DNA of 64,000 nucleotides from Ectocarpus siliculosus (GCA_000310025.1 FN649737.1:2428543-2492542), one strand, 5' to 3'. Positions 1 to 20,603 are shown, counted from the first letter of the stretch. The notes: a model not told the origin generated them from the letters alone. Numbers and translations: made by a program.

Positions 1-26
1 GAGAGAGAGAGAGAGAGAGAGAGAGA
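1..26. repeat. (GA)n microsatellite at window edge
   Basis: Uninterrupted GA dinucleotide run that touches the left edge of the window, so its full length is unknown. Confidence 0.95.
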
Positions 27-2263
27 TAGAAAAGCGCACGGATCAACTGCCTCTGATTTGTCCCATGTGTCTCCGACCAATCAGCTATCAAACCCGACGG
101 CATGGATGGGTGGGGCTGTTTATTATACCCACCAGAAACTTCTATTGCAAGTACTTGTAGTTTTGTCCTGCGGGCGACGCCACAAACATTTTGTCGGGCT
201 GGTTGTGTGTTAGTACTGTGGTGTTGTGTCTTCCTCCGGTCGACTCCAATCAAACGCAGCGCCTCTGCTGATGACGATACGCTTCTCGAAGAAAGAGACG
301 TGTTATGGGATTTGAATGTGTAGGAAAGTACCAAAACGGTAGTTAGTGTCGTGCGGGCGAATGCCCAGAGGAAATGTGCGGGAGAGATAACTCCCGATTG
401 AAGGATAAAGCACACGGGACACAGGACCTTTGTAGCTCCTGTTCGACGGAGCAGGTCTGCCCCCACATGCTTGAAGATCGTGACTTGATCGCTCCATCAT
501 GCGGTGTGGGAATCTCCCACGGTGTTGTCCCAATGTGACGGTTTCAAACGGGTTTCATTCTTGCGCAGAGTTTAGCTAAAAAAACAACGTGTTGCCCAGG
601 GATCACTCTGCGGCATTCTTACTGGAATGAATCCAGCGTTCAACGGACGACACCACCACCACCGTCCCCACGCAAGACGGACGGCAAGATACACTGTATC
701 GGTTGGAATGATCTCCTTCATGGGAGTTACTGCTGTGTTGTTTGCTACCAATTTTCATCCTAGACAGACGGATACAGCTACTTTCTGAACATGCACCACA
801 AGAAATCAGCAGTAGCTTTGAATTGGTCGGCACCCTCACGTGCGCCCGTTCGACGTCAGCGGTAGCGATTGCACCGCAAGCCTTCCCGCGCACAACAAGC
901 ACGCGATTCTTGTTCACGCCAGCAGTGGTAGAACGCGTGGGGTTGCGCCCTCTGGCTTCCGCATCAGAGGGGCAACAGGAACGGCCTCTCGTTTTCACAA
1001 GGTACAAAATAGACGACGTTCGATTGCTGGCGTTTGGTTGCAGAAATGCTTCGACTTCCATCCTCCGCAGCGATATACAACACAAAGAGGGGGCTACACG
1101 CCACGGCGGTGTTTCCACCAACACGTGGCTCCCGTGTTCGCCGTGAATTTCGAACAAAACTGCGCCAAGTCAACAAAAACCAAGAATACTCCACGTGAGG
1201 TAATACGGCGCAGGCCTTGCCCTCTCGCTTCGCTCGAAACTTGCAGCAACCACTGGAGAACCACAACACGCGTGTGCGTGCCATGCAACCCGCGTCGCCC
1301 CCCATAGCCCCCACGAACACTTCTCTATCACCCCCCCCCCCCATACTCCCAATCTGTTCACCACTTTACACGTGTCCCTCCCCACCCTCTTGATGCCTCA
1401 ACACACCTTGGCGAAAAGCAGCACTAACCCATGTCGGAGGAGCTTCTATCGACAAATTTATCCTCATCACCAACCGCTGGGGGGAAAAGGAAGGAGGGCG
1501 GGAGGAAGCTAAAAGGCGAACATGCGTGCACTCGTGGTGCTCACGAGAACGCTACGCCTAGAAACAGGCTCAACCAGCGACTACACGAAAAGCCCGAGCG
1601 GGGCAGGGGTGCCGCCGAGCTCGGCCAACGTTTCGGGCACTCTGGCCACAGCAGCCTTGCGCACTACAAAAGGCCTTGCATCCGCTTGAGAAAGCCGGGC
1701 TTCGCGCTCGTCTTGTCGAGGACACGTCGCCGTGGCCGCCGTTGTTGTCGCCGTGTCAGCTCGACAAAAATCCCGCTCCAATGGTTGACCAAGATCAAGC
1801 CGGCAGAGACATGCGCCCGCCGTAATATTTGCTAATTTTCAAGCGTGTGCGTTTCGTCGGCACGGTGCGGCAAGAGGAGGGAAGGGAGAGAGGCGGGGAG
1901 GCGAGGGGGGGAGGAGAAAGAAAGGGCAAATGAGATGCCATAAAATCAGGCACCAAAGAACCCCCAAACCGGAGGCATTTGCGATACTACCAAGTCAGAC
2001 GCTCAAAGTTGTCGTCTATCAAAAACCCGGACAAACGCACAAATTCTTGGTGTGGACTTTCTAAAGCTTGCCCGATCACACATCTGGAGGACCAAACAAC
2101 AAAGTTGGTTTATCAATGCCGCACGTCGCGCCGAGAGAAAGAAAGCTCTAGACACGATAACCCCCTTACACCGGCACCCCAGCGCCCACTTACGGTGTGG
2201 AGAGATCGAACGGCAAAAAATCGACCACACCTGGAGATGGCTTCCGTTTTCACCACACGGCTG
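27..2263. other. No recognised gene; downstream flank of the ERD2 gene
   Basis: No reading frame here shows a recognisable protein or clear exon structure. The short last exon of the ERD2 gene (about 8-15 codons) should lie on the minus strand in this stretch or beyond the left edge. A search by eye for a typical K-L-x-L-P tail after an AG acceptor found none. Confidence 0.5.
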
Positions 2264-2288
2264 CACACACACACACACACACACACAC
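2264..2288. repeat. (CA)n microsatellite
   Basis: Perfect CA repeat directly beside the left end of an interspersed intronic repeat copy (2290-2425). Confidence 0.95.
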
Positions 2289-2289
2289 G

Positions 2290-2425
2290 CCCCCATGCCG
2301 CCCCCTCACGGGGCCCCAGTTAATGGCATTTAGAAGCGTACCGTGTTTTTGAAACCCACTGAGACTGACGTGTTTTCATTGGTCAGCCGGTTAGCGCGGT
2401 CGATGCTAAAAAATAAAAAACACAC
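2290..2425 (+). repeat. Interspersed intronic repeat, copy 1
   Basis: Starts with a CCCCCTC-like block, then TTTAGAAGC, GAGACTGACG, TTTTCATTGGT and CCGGTTAGCGCGGTCGAT, and ends in an A/C-rich tail. Recognisable relatives lie at about 5560-5680, 51245-51367 (inverted) and 58870-59055. This copy lies in the presumed last intron of ERD2, about 90 bp past the exon 6 donor. No coding capacity; a small non-autonomous element is the likely explanation. Confidence 0.65.
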
Positions 2426-2513
2426 ACGCACGCCAACCGTGGAGCGTTCTGTGGCAAAGAACAGGGCCATGGCACCTACTCGACAAGCAGAAGACAAAGC
2501 AAGTGCTACATAC

Positions 2514-2736
2514 CTAATGGCATAGTAGTAGAAGAAGTCTGCGTAGAGCAGGGTCTGCACCAGGCCGGCAATGTACACTAAGACGTGGTGCTGGTACCCG
2601 GCCTCGTAGTGCGCACGGTACACCCAGTTGACGATGTAGAGTGACCTATAGGCCCCCAACAGGAAGACGTAGTGCCCTGAGAGGTGGGCGGGGGGGGCAG
2701 AGCAAGGAGAAGAGCGAGAGCGAGAGCGAGAGCGAG

Positions 2737-2785
<49 letters not shown>

Positions 2786-5700
2786 TGCCAGGCAGGCAGG
2801 CAGGCAGGCAGGCAGAGGTAGGATGAGGAATCCAGCCAGTCAGGAGGAAGAAGAGTGGGGGAGACGAAAATGAAACGGGAGCAGGCAAAAACCAGCACGA
2901 GGCATCGTTCGACGGAGGCAATGACGACAAGAACGAGTGGGAACGAGGCGAGGGGAAGGGGGAAAACACGGGGAGGAAAGGTTGGATAGAATACCTAAAA
3001 CATTTCCATCAGGGGTGTGTAGTGTGCCCTGTGAGATAGGAAGGAGACAAGTAAGTGCTCCGGAGCACGGTACAGTTGACAGCAGACGAACTACGGCCAA
3101 ACGATGTTTGGACTCCGAGCAAGCTACAAAGGGAGAAAGCCTTGTTTCGGTGGCATCTTGTTATTAGAGTGGCGGTGATTGAAAACAATTCCATCCCGGG
3201 CGCTTTTCCAATCACGTTGGACCATGTACTGCCGAGTGTACTGCAGATACTTGTGTGGGGATCCTGAGCCAGGCTCACAAATAGTGCTCAAGTTATCATG
3301 TTTGGTTCACGCGAAGCATGAAAATCTTGGCTGCCAAGCGGGTGCTATCTTTGTTTGCAAACAAAAAAAAGGAGCACAACAGAAACAAGCGAAGAGATAC
3401 GCCTTCCTACCTGTTAGGTTCTCCACCTCTCTGTACCGCTGCAGAACCATGAGCTGAGGGACAATCGCGAATGGTTCCAGCACCTCCGAAAATGTCCAAA
3501 AGAACTGGCAAAACCCGCCAGTCCGGACGGGGACAAAATAGACGACAAGAACGAGGTTCAGCGGAAAGCGAACAGATAACCGAAGCCCCCAGGGTCCCCA
3601 ACGACACATCGAAAAAGCCCTAGAATTGATACTATTATATAGTGTGGCAAAATACCTCAGTCCGTGCGACTGCGCAGAGACTAGACTGGAATTTACGCCC
3701 AACGCAAGAAGGTTCCAAAGTCTCTAACACAACCGCAGGGGTGAAACAAACGTAACGTCACGTCAGCACCAACTCTGGAACGAACGCATCGAGAAAGAGG
3801 CACACGTTGGCTCTCACACCATTGAACCAACATCCAGCCTGTGGCGACAAAATCGGGTACAGAAATCACGAACCAAGTCCAAATACGCAATTATCGTGTT
3901 CCAGCGAAACATCGCAACGCTCAGTTGGTCGTTTCGAAAATGTTGTTCGTCCATTATATTTTGTTATGCATCTTAGGACGTGAGCTTTCTGTCAGGAAAA
4001 GCAAATCCCGGGTCGGCTTTGAACGGCTAACAGAGGGGCGGACATCCTTGATGAATTTGACAGCATCATCGTGGTCATCACCAGCAGTTGGTGGCGGTGA
4101 TCTTAACGGCCATCGAAAATAACCGTACCTAAAAGAAGTCCGGTAATTGTGGAGTACTGTGTGTCGACCCATTACAAAAAACCATTTGTCTATCTACAGC
4201 AGGTTCACCTACCTACACCTCTTCAGGCTCAGGTGGACGCCGCTCGAACATCTACATGTGTCCTCTGTCAGTCGCCAAAGAGCTGCTTTGATCATTTCGA
4301 ACAAACATCTCTAACTTTCGTCTCATGCCGAAAAACCGCCGCAAACAAGCACACTCTTCCTCTTCTCACATTAATTAAGGAGGAGAACGGCATCGACACA
4401 GTCCACCAGCTCCAAGAATGGATAAGCAGCCCCAGCGCGGCGCATGGTGCCACCGCAAATTGCCAGTGTAGGAACGAATCCTGAGTCAAAGATGCACAGA
4501 AAGGCAAACATTGCAGGCAACGAATCACAAAACGACGTGCAAGATTGACCAAAAAGAAAAGAGGGTAACGGGAGATGACAAAGAACGAAATACCACTATT
4601 TTCCACAAAGAAACAAAGTACTGCATGCATAAGAGTCGGAGAGATGGAACCGGTCGGAGAGATGGATCGGTCGGGGAAGACGGTACCGAGGTGCGTGCAT
4701 ACAACACCGCCGTATACCATAAAGCCGCTGTATGCATTTCATTGGGCATCGCACCGCTCGGAGAGACCGGAACGGGGAGCCTTGAGCAAAGCAAGACCAA
4801 TGACGTGATATAGTAGCGTTTCCGCACCGGGGCCGGAGAGATCGCACCGGGGTGCGACAAAAACACGAAGAAAACACAGCAAAAAACGATCGCACCAGGC
4901 GCCATCCCCCCGACTCTTACGGTATGCTACCCGGTATTTAGGGGTCCGTTTACCCTGAACTTAATTCCATGAAAAAGGCGGAATCTAAGCAGCCAATCAG
5001 ATGCTCTTAAATCCCTTCTTTGAATTCTCATGGGCTCCCTGACATGCACACGTGTCCAACGATTTTGAAACCGTTCTTGTGTGCGCGACACACCCACCAC
5101 AGCTACGTACCACGACAGTGCAAGCATCTCGAGCTTGCTCATGGACAGATCAAGTCCCAACTCTCGCGGAGCAAAACGAATACGGCTCACCTGCGACTTG
5201 TCGTAGGTCGCCTTGATGGGAATGTGCTCTCGAATCATGTAGATGATGAGGCTGGTGAGAGTGATGTAGAGCACCTTCATGATGCTGTTTGGTTGCGCAA
5301 GGCACCGACCACAAGGATGGGACAGGCATAGAAAAAGCAAACAAACGAGGACGCGTCCACCCCAGCCGTGGGAATAGGTTCGAAACCCAGTTCAAGAGGT
5401 AGGTGGGAAGGGGAGACAGATGCACAAGCAAGCCACGGAGAGAAGCCATAATACAACAAACAAAAAAACACGGGTTGCGGCAGAGCGGGGTCGACGAAAC
5501 ACCATCGCCGTACCAACGGCCAACCCCCCCCCGACGTACGCACACATACATTAGCTTCCCCATGACGCCCCCTCGAGGGGTCCCAGATCATGCCCTTTAG
5601 AACCATTTTGGTGTTTCAACCGCACTGCGACCCGCGTCATTTCATTGGTTCATGCTGGCATTTAAACACATGCATCGAACCCACCAAACGCTTCGCGGTG

Positions 5701-7773
5701 TAGACAAGACCTGCCCTTCCCCCGCCCTCCCCAAAATAGCCATACCGGCGCAACCACCATCACGTCGTCCGACTAGAGAAAGACGAGGACCCCACTCGCC
5801 TGTTGTACCAGCTAATGAATCGGAAGAAGAGGTCAACGTATCGGGTCACGAACACTACGAGAAAGAGCTCCTGCGTCTTTAGCGAGATCCCTTGGAGGTT
5901 CCACGTGATCCAGAGGGACGGGGGAGGAGGCGAGCGGGAGGAGGGGGGAGGGGGGGGGTGAGCAAGGAACAAGCCGAACAACTACACTCACTCTTGGATC
6001 TTGACGGGAGCAGGGGTAACTCTGATTATCGACCCCTTTTTCCGGCAACACTCGCAACATGCACACAGCCGTAGGGAACATGTATCTAGATAAACTATTT
6101 AGCAAGGCGGCATTAGCAATAGCAGCAGCAGCAGAGAGCATCAGTAGGCGACAAAGACGTGGCCGTCGGCCGAGAAGGCGGACAGAGGGCTGTTTCGAGG
6201 GTTGTCTCGATTTGACAAAAGTACGGATACCAGATGTGTAGATGCGAATCCTTTTGGTGCTCACTGCACACGCGAACTTAGTGGGCCTATATAATATCGT
6301 GGGTGACACAAGGCATCACACTACCCTGGCGGTGCCGTCAATGGCATCGTTGGAACCGCCTTGTCGAGGGCATGCCGAAAACATATCAGTTGATTCATAC
6401 GCTCTCTTCGTCGTGGAGTAATCGAACGTTGAAAGTTAGTCCAGAGGTGTGCGATACCTTACGTTCCTTGCGGTAGTGGCAGCAAGGGGCCAATGGATAC
6501 CCGCCACATCCAAAATACCTCAAAAGAGGAACATTTTCTCATGGCATACTCAGTACTTCCCGCCGTACGTTGTAACTGTTTGGTGAGCCAATACACCAGT
6601 GGTGCATGGTAGTACTGAAGGCCTGCCAAGCAGCGTTCTATCGAGTCTCAGATGCGCTACCTACATGGAACAGCTGCGTAACGGCGAAGAGATGGCCGGC
6701 TCGACGGACATGGTGGCAGAAACACCCTGTGGTCGTCGAGTGCGGCGAGATCTGTGAACTACTGTAGACTCGTCAGTCCGTTACCCTTAGTCCTATTCCT
6801 TTGAGGGAAGACGGCCGCCTACAACACCAGTAGCTGTCCACGAGACAATTCCAACGCCGCCATTTTTCGTCACCGCGGCCTGCTGTTCTTGCTGAGGGTG
6901 TTCGAGCCTTGGAAATTAGAAATCGGCCAAGGGGGTGTGGTACCTTAGGCAACACAACGTAATGGCACTGTAGACGAAGGGGAATACTATTGGTTGGTCA
7001 CACGGCGAAAAGAGCGGCAACCACGCGCACAACAGGATAGGCGACAGGTATGATAGAGTGGACGGGAGCGGTTACCCAGCTATGTAGGCGTCGAAATATG
7101 TCAAATGGACAGATCGCCTGCCTATCCCACCGACGTTTCCCCCTTGCGGTACAAGTTTCACCGCATGGGCCGTTTTCTTTCTTCGTTTGCGGAAAAAGTG
7201 GCGTGTGGTTGGCCTGCTTTGGATATTGTACGTCGGGCATCACAGCCTCTGCTTGGTAGGAAAGGGTCTAGCCCGACGGCGGCGTGCTGGGAGACAAAAG
7301 GGGTGCAACTTTAGCGCGCGCTGTCCCTCAGTGCAAGACCGCCCTCTTTGTTTTGCCAGGATGCGGGTGTTCGTTGACGAGAACATGGTCCCGACATCAT
7401 CCGACGTCCACACACGACAGCAGTAGGCAAGCAATGCCGCTTTGCAGCTGAACCGCCCTCAGAAGAGGCGTCCCTCGATTCTGCATGCTCAATAGATCCT
7501 CGTCCTCGGTGTCTGCTTCGGCACACCCCATAATCGCTCTCAAACCACCGTGTGTGGAGTCAAGTCGACGTCTCCTCTCCGCTCTTGGAATAGCGGAGCA
7601 ACGGTTCGCGCAGTCACGCTCGCCGCAGCGCTCTACGTAGCTACATATCTGCCGTTCTGCACCAAGTGGTTGCACTTCTCACCTGCGGCGCTCTTTGACG
7701 CCCTCAGCTTGAGCAGCAGCATCAGGATGCTGGCCGTGTGCGACATGTCGCCGGCCAGCCGGAAGATGTTCAT
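2514..7773 (-). CDS. ERD2: ER lumen protein-retaining receptor (KDEL receptor), last exon not found
   Basis: A seven-helix Golgi/ER membrane receptor that returns KDEL/HDEL-tagged luminal proteins to the ER. Exons in order: 7683-7773, 5800-5890, 5191-5284, 4400-4480, 3411-3504, 2514-2676. All phases agree and give 204 codons plus two bases, against about 212 residues for the family. Family landmarks: MNIFRLAGDMSH at the start, TRYVDLF in exon 2, KATYDKSQ in exon 3, WTFSEVLEPFAIVPQL in exon 5, and YIAGLVQTLLYADFFYYY in exon 6. The start is the first Met of the conserved N-terminus. Intron 2 uses a GC donor (CAG|GCGAGT); the only nearby GT would put the next exon out of frame. The exon 4 donor is weak and was chosen by phase; the joint is one residue shorter than in animals. 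The final exon, after ATTAG|GTATGT, was not identified. The gene is divergent from atpA. Confidence 0.93.
2713..2814. repeat. Compound (GCGAGA)n/(GA)n and (CAGG)n repeat
   Basis: GCGAGA units grade into pure GA and then CAGG units. The tract lies in ERD2 intron 5, about 35 bp before the exon 6 acceptor on the minus strand, so in the transcript it reads as a long CU-rich polypyrimidine tract. Confidence 0.9.
4625..4860. repeat. Cluster of degenerate CGGAGAGA/ACCGG motifs
   Basis: The motif CGGAGAGAT or CGGAGAGAC with a nearby ACCGG or CACCGG recurs about five times within roughly 230 bp of ERD2 intron 3, at irregular spacing. No coding signal. Confidence 0.45.
5560..5680 (+). repeat. Interspersed intronic repeat, copy 2
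   Basis: Aligns with copy 1: a CCCCCTC block, GGGGTCCCAG, CCCTTTAGAACC, then CTGCGACCCGCG and TTTCATTGGTTCATG. It lies in ERD2 intron 2, about 120 bp past that intron's GC donor. Confidence 0.6.
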
Positions 7774-8171
7774 CTTGTCGTTTTCTGGCTGCTGATCTTA
7801 CAGCTCGGAGCAGGACAGGAGCGGTGCCACAACTCTCACGCGCACCAAAGAACAAAGGCTTTGCACTCCGGCCGGGACCCCTTGCCTCAAGCACACAGAG
7901 CACCCGTCCCCCCGCCACCCCGCCACAGACTTCCTGTTGAGCGTTTTTCTCTCTCTCGGCGAGGCTCTCCCGCGCCCGCCGCTATCGTTCCTCGGGTTTG
8001 CGCCGGGCGGAGCCCTCCCGAGCAAATGGGAGTTCGAATCATTTAGCATGTTTTCATCTCACGTACGTCCACGAACAGCAGCCGACTGCTCAGAGTTTCG
8101 CCATCATCCGCCGCCAGAGCACGCGCGAACAGAAGGCAAAAGCTTTTCGGGTTGCATTTCGGAGCGGAAGG
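7774..8171. promoter_or_regulatory. Shared divergent promoter region of ERD2 and atpA
   Basis: The two start codons are 398 bp apart and point away from each other, so both 5' UTRs and promoters must fit in this interval unless an upstream non-coding exon exists. No TATA box or other core element could be assigned with confidence. That the promoter is bidirectional is an inference from geometry. Confidence 0.55.
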
Positions 8172-16737
<8,566 letters not shown>

Positions 16738-18218
16738 ACACGCTGAAGGCGCTAGCGACATGAGAAGAGAGCGAGCAGACAGCGATTTTGGCGTTTAGTA
16801 GTGTACCGTCGAGCTGTCGTAGCAGTCTGGCTGAAAGGCGATGTTGGCGTTAGTGAGGTGGGCGGCTTCAATCGGGTCGGCTGGAGGGGGAAACAAGCAG
16901 AACTTTAGTAGCACTTTGTGGTCGTTTCTCCTTCGTGCCGCCTGTGGGCATGATTAAGCATCTCCATTCTTTCATTGGCACAGGTTCGTGTTTCTGCTAG
17001 GTTACTGCTTCATAGGTTATCGGGGCTTGTTGGAGGGTGCCCCGACGCAGACACGATTAAGCGACTCCATCCGTTAATAGGGACAGGGTGGTGTTTCTTG
17101 GTGGTTATCGGGACTTCAGGGGGACTCCCGGACTTGGAAAGCAAAACAGTGTTAAATACTGCTGTGCCGCGGCGGAAATAGTTTGGCCGATTGGTCCTTC
17201 GTGCTCCTTGGGGGCAGGCAACAAGCAGCAGCACGTGTCAATACGTTCGTCACACATTCTCGTTGTTTTTGGTCTGGCCATGAACGTTGTGGCCCCGCAC
17301 ATGATTACCGCGTTAACTCATTTATCACATCTCGTGTGTGTATGCTTATCACATGCTTATGCATACTACCGCTTTTTTTTTTCTCACCAAGCTGAGAGTA
17401 TGTTCTCCGGAATATATTCGGATGTCGTGCCGAAAGTCCTCGAGAATTCCACCGCCGTCGATGTTGAGGAAAGTCACACCAGGTTTTGATGCGGGGCGAT
17501 TAAAAGCCGGATTTGATTCGATGGCAGCTATCTATGCGGTCATCAGACTTAATAGTAGGGTCGAAGCTTTTTAAAGAGCTGTTTCGGCGACGCGTCGCAG
17601 AGGGAAAGGGTGAATGAGCTGTGCCAACGTGACGAACAAAGCGGGGCGGGTGGGAGGAATTCTTTATCGTGCGGGGCGCCGTCTGCTCCCTAGGTTTTGT
17701 TGGGGCACCGGTGTGCGCTCCTCCCCTAACCTTACGAAAGCAAAAAACGGGTGCGCGACACCTACTAGAATGTGAGCACCACGTAAACACCGTCAGGCTA
17801 CAGCAGCTCTCCGCGTGTCAGGTATGGGCGATCGGAAATTTATTTTTCCGTGTCGTCGCAGCGAGTGTTGCTGGAATTTTCCTGCCAGCGTTTTGCCCAC
17901 CACCTTGCACCACCCCCAACACACCTCACGAAAAGAAGAGAAAAAACGAGAACGCACGGATAACCAAAAGCGTCAACGGCATGTGAAACGTCCCGTTGAC
18001 CTCTGTGACCGTTGTCCCGCGGTCGAATGTAATGCGAATGGCTCTGATTGTAGGGTACGCATGTATGTTCAGTGTAGGTGAACCTTACAAAGAGACGCCT
18101 CGATCTTGGGTGCGTGATCCCGTCGATCTTTCGCGCTTTCTGACTCGTTTGAGTTGGGACGAGATTAGTAAATAAGCTGTCTCCTCCGCGCGAGCCCGCC
18201 GAGCTTGTCGCCACCCTG
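16738..18218. other. Intergenic, 3' flank of atpA; contains a degenerate tandem duplication
   Basis: No convincing gene. About 16949-17138 consists of two degenerate units of roughly 95-105 bp that share GATTAAGC, CTCCAT, a GGTGTTTC-like block, GGTTATCGGG and a G-rich/CCCCGACG-type block. Nothing else is recognised; the atpA 3' UTR and cleavage site presumably lie in the first few hundred bases. Confidence 0.5.
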
Positions 18219-18943
18219 TTAAGGGCGCGGGGGGGATCGCAGTACCTCCTCTGAAAAATCCAGGAAACGCATATATATCTCGGTTTTCCAAAGTCTAACT
18301 GCAGTACGAAACTACCATCGTAAATTAACCGTCCGCAGCGGTCGCTTGTGGACAATGTTAGCAGCTGAGATTGTAGCCCTTTCGATACACTACAGACTAG
18401 CGGTCCGCGATTTTCCAAACGATCCTTCTATCGTCGAGTTCGGTGAGCTACAAGCTAGATTTTTGAAGCTGCTGTGCGGTCCAATTTTGACACGCTTCAA
18501 GCACCTTTGCCTAAAGGCTGGACATGCATATACATGACCCTAGGCATTCAAGTCGACAATGGCGACCAGCTGGATATGTGAGGGAAGAGCTGCACTGAAG
18601 TTCGCGGCCCCATACACTCACATCTAGGCGGTGATTCGTGTTCACCGTGTGCTTGAAGCGTTTCAAAATTGGACCGCACAGTAGCTTCAAAAATCTAGCT
18701 TGTAGCTCACCGAACTCGAATAGAAGGATCGTTTGGAAAATCGCGGACCGCTAGTCTGCAGCGTATCGCAAGGGGTACAACCTCAGCTACTAACATTGTA
18801 CACAAGCGACCCCTGCGGACGGTTAATTTACTATGGTAGTTTCGTACTGGAGTTAGACTTTGGAAAACCGATATATGCAGGCGTTTCCAGGCGTTTCCTG
18901 TTTTTTTGAAGAGGAAGTACTGCGATCCCCAGTGCGCCCTTAA
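18219..18943. mobile_element. Fold-back element with long inverted arms, flanked by TTAA
   Basis: The left arm (18219 to about 18504) and right arm (about 18643-18943) are inverted copies of each other over roughly 285-300 bp, with a unique middle of about 138 bp. Both ends read TTAA next to GGGCGC (TTAAGGGCGC at left, GCGCCCTTAA at right), which fits a TTAA target-site duplication. A short open frame within an arm (from 18346, with AVRDFPNDPSI) recurs in a third copy at 46022-46285, so it is part of the repeat. No transposase is visible: a non-autonomous fold-back/MITE-like element. Confidence 0.8.
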
Positions 18944-20339
18944 ACACGTCTATGCGACAAGCTACTGTACCCCAGTTCGGATCGTCCGAACATCGGGTGC
19001 CCTCCGAGACGTGCTTGACCCCTCACCCCATGACTCCGACACCCACCATACAAAATATATCCCGGCAGATTGCTATTTCGTTGCGACAGCAATGATCTAC
19101 TTGTAGTCCTTGCGGAGAAACTTTCCGAACGAAAAAAGGTACTTATACTGTACACGGCTAACGGAAGGCTGACGGTGATTTGCGTTGTGATCCGAAGTCT
19201 CTCCGTTCCCCCGTCTCCCGAGTTCGATGTCGAAGAAGAGGCAATGAATATCATGCGGGCGGTATACGATAGTCGACATTGGTACCAAATGCGCGCGTCA
19301 ACAGACGTCCATGGACGTTCACGTCCTCTCGATCGTCATCCGCCGAAACGTTCATGAAGTCCGTCGGTGGACGCTGCCGCGGGCGTGGACGCCCAATCAA
19401 TGCCATTTGTTCCCAGTCTACAGTATCAACAACGTCCAACAAAAAAACGAATGTGTCGCAAACTGCGAAAGCTTAGAATGAACGCAGGTGGTATGCGGTA
19501 GCATAAACGTGAGGCCACACGGACGGACGGGAGTCTGTAGTAGTAGTGCGTTTTGTGTTGAAAGTACGGTGAAGGTCGGGGCGGGTGTATAGCCTCCCGG
19601 GTCAGTAGTTCAGAGATGTGGTTGTGCTTACTACAGGTCGTATCGTTTCAAGATAGATATGAAAAAAGAGAAATGATATAGATTCGACTATGCCATCTGT
19701 TTTGTGCGTGCCCGATGAAACGTTCGATGGGAGACTGAATTTGGGTCAGTACCATCCGTTTCGTGGGCGGGCGTTGAATGAAGGATTCGGTGTGATGCCC
19801 AGCCAAGCTTGCTTGGAACATGTGCCACATCGGGCGGTTGCTTCGTCACGTCAGAATCAATCAATCGTCGAAAGGCCTGAATCCCCGCCGCCCGCTGCCG
19901 GGCACACGTCTTCCGTCTATGAGGTGGTCGATGTCTCTGGCGGAAGGCAACTGCAGGCTACATATTATATCTCGGGAGTTCTTCCGAACCTCTCCGCGAA
20001 CTGTCCGAAAAATCGCATTATAAATCTATTGTGATGTCCAACGCAATTGTCGTTCACCGATCGAAGCCAGCACACCACTTGGAGGTCCACGAACAGATGC
20101 ACTTTAGCCTAAGACAACAAGAAGAGCACTTTAATAGCAGTATTTAATATGTTAATTCAACAACAGTAACAACGACACCGACACTACACCGGCACCGACA
20201 CCGACAGCTCAACCACAACGACGACGACAACGACAACCACGACGACGACGACGACGGCAACAAAAAGTAACAAGTCATTTGCGTGGGTACTTGCGCTAGG
20301 TAGCTGCAAAGTTGCATTCTAACGGATCATTTTCAACTT
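18944..20339. other. Intergenic, only unrecognised short open frames
   Basis: Two open frames on the plus strand (19070-19357 and 19690-20034) and one on the minus strand (19251-19442, containing NVSADDDREDVNVHGRLLTR) look partly protein-like. They have no recognised motif, no splice context and no start signal. At 20160-20266 lies a low-complexity tract of CAA, GAC and ACG triplets. Confidence 0.4.
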
Positions 20340-20423
20340 GTTGCAGCGCCGATGCTCTGTGCGAGGGACAAGACCCCTTCAACATGTTGCAGGGCCGATG
20401 CTTTGTGCGAGGGATAAGACCCC
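20340..20423 (+). repeat. Two tandem units of about 38 bp, 46-bp period
   Basis: GTTGCAGSGCCGATGCTYTG followed by TGCGAGGGAYAAGACCCC occurs twice, starting at 20340 and 20386, with about three mismatches. Confidence 0.8.
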
Positions 20424-20523
20424 GCAAGGAGGCGCCATATTCCACATCAATATCCGCATGAGGCCACATTTATTTCCCCGCTGTTCCTTTACACCTTCAT
20501 TCTACTGCACACCGCCGGTCGCA

Positions 20524-20603
20524 ATGATCGCCGCCCTGCTTTTGGGTGCCTCAGCCCTGGCCGGTGCATGTAAGGCAGCCCCGGTAGGCATTTGTCAGAC
20601 AAA
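20524..20603 (+). CDS. Possible first exon of a secreted protein
   Basis: Begins MIAALLLGASALAGACKAA, a classic signal-peptide pattern with a hydrophobic core and small residues before a likely cleavage site, and ends at a perfect donor (AAA|GTAAGT) after 26 codons plus two bases. No continuing exon was found downstream on the plus strand, where the oppositely oriented deacetylase-like gene begins at 20907. It may be a relic exon, the start of a gene nested in those introns, or chance. Confidence 0.3.

Noticed and set aside
2641-2969. Open frames with poly-(Glu/Arg) or Ser-Leu repeats
   Set aside because: They are translations of the GA/GCGAGA microsatellite in an ERD2 intron.
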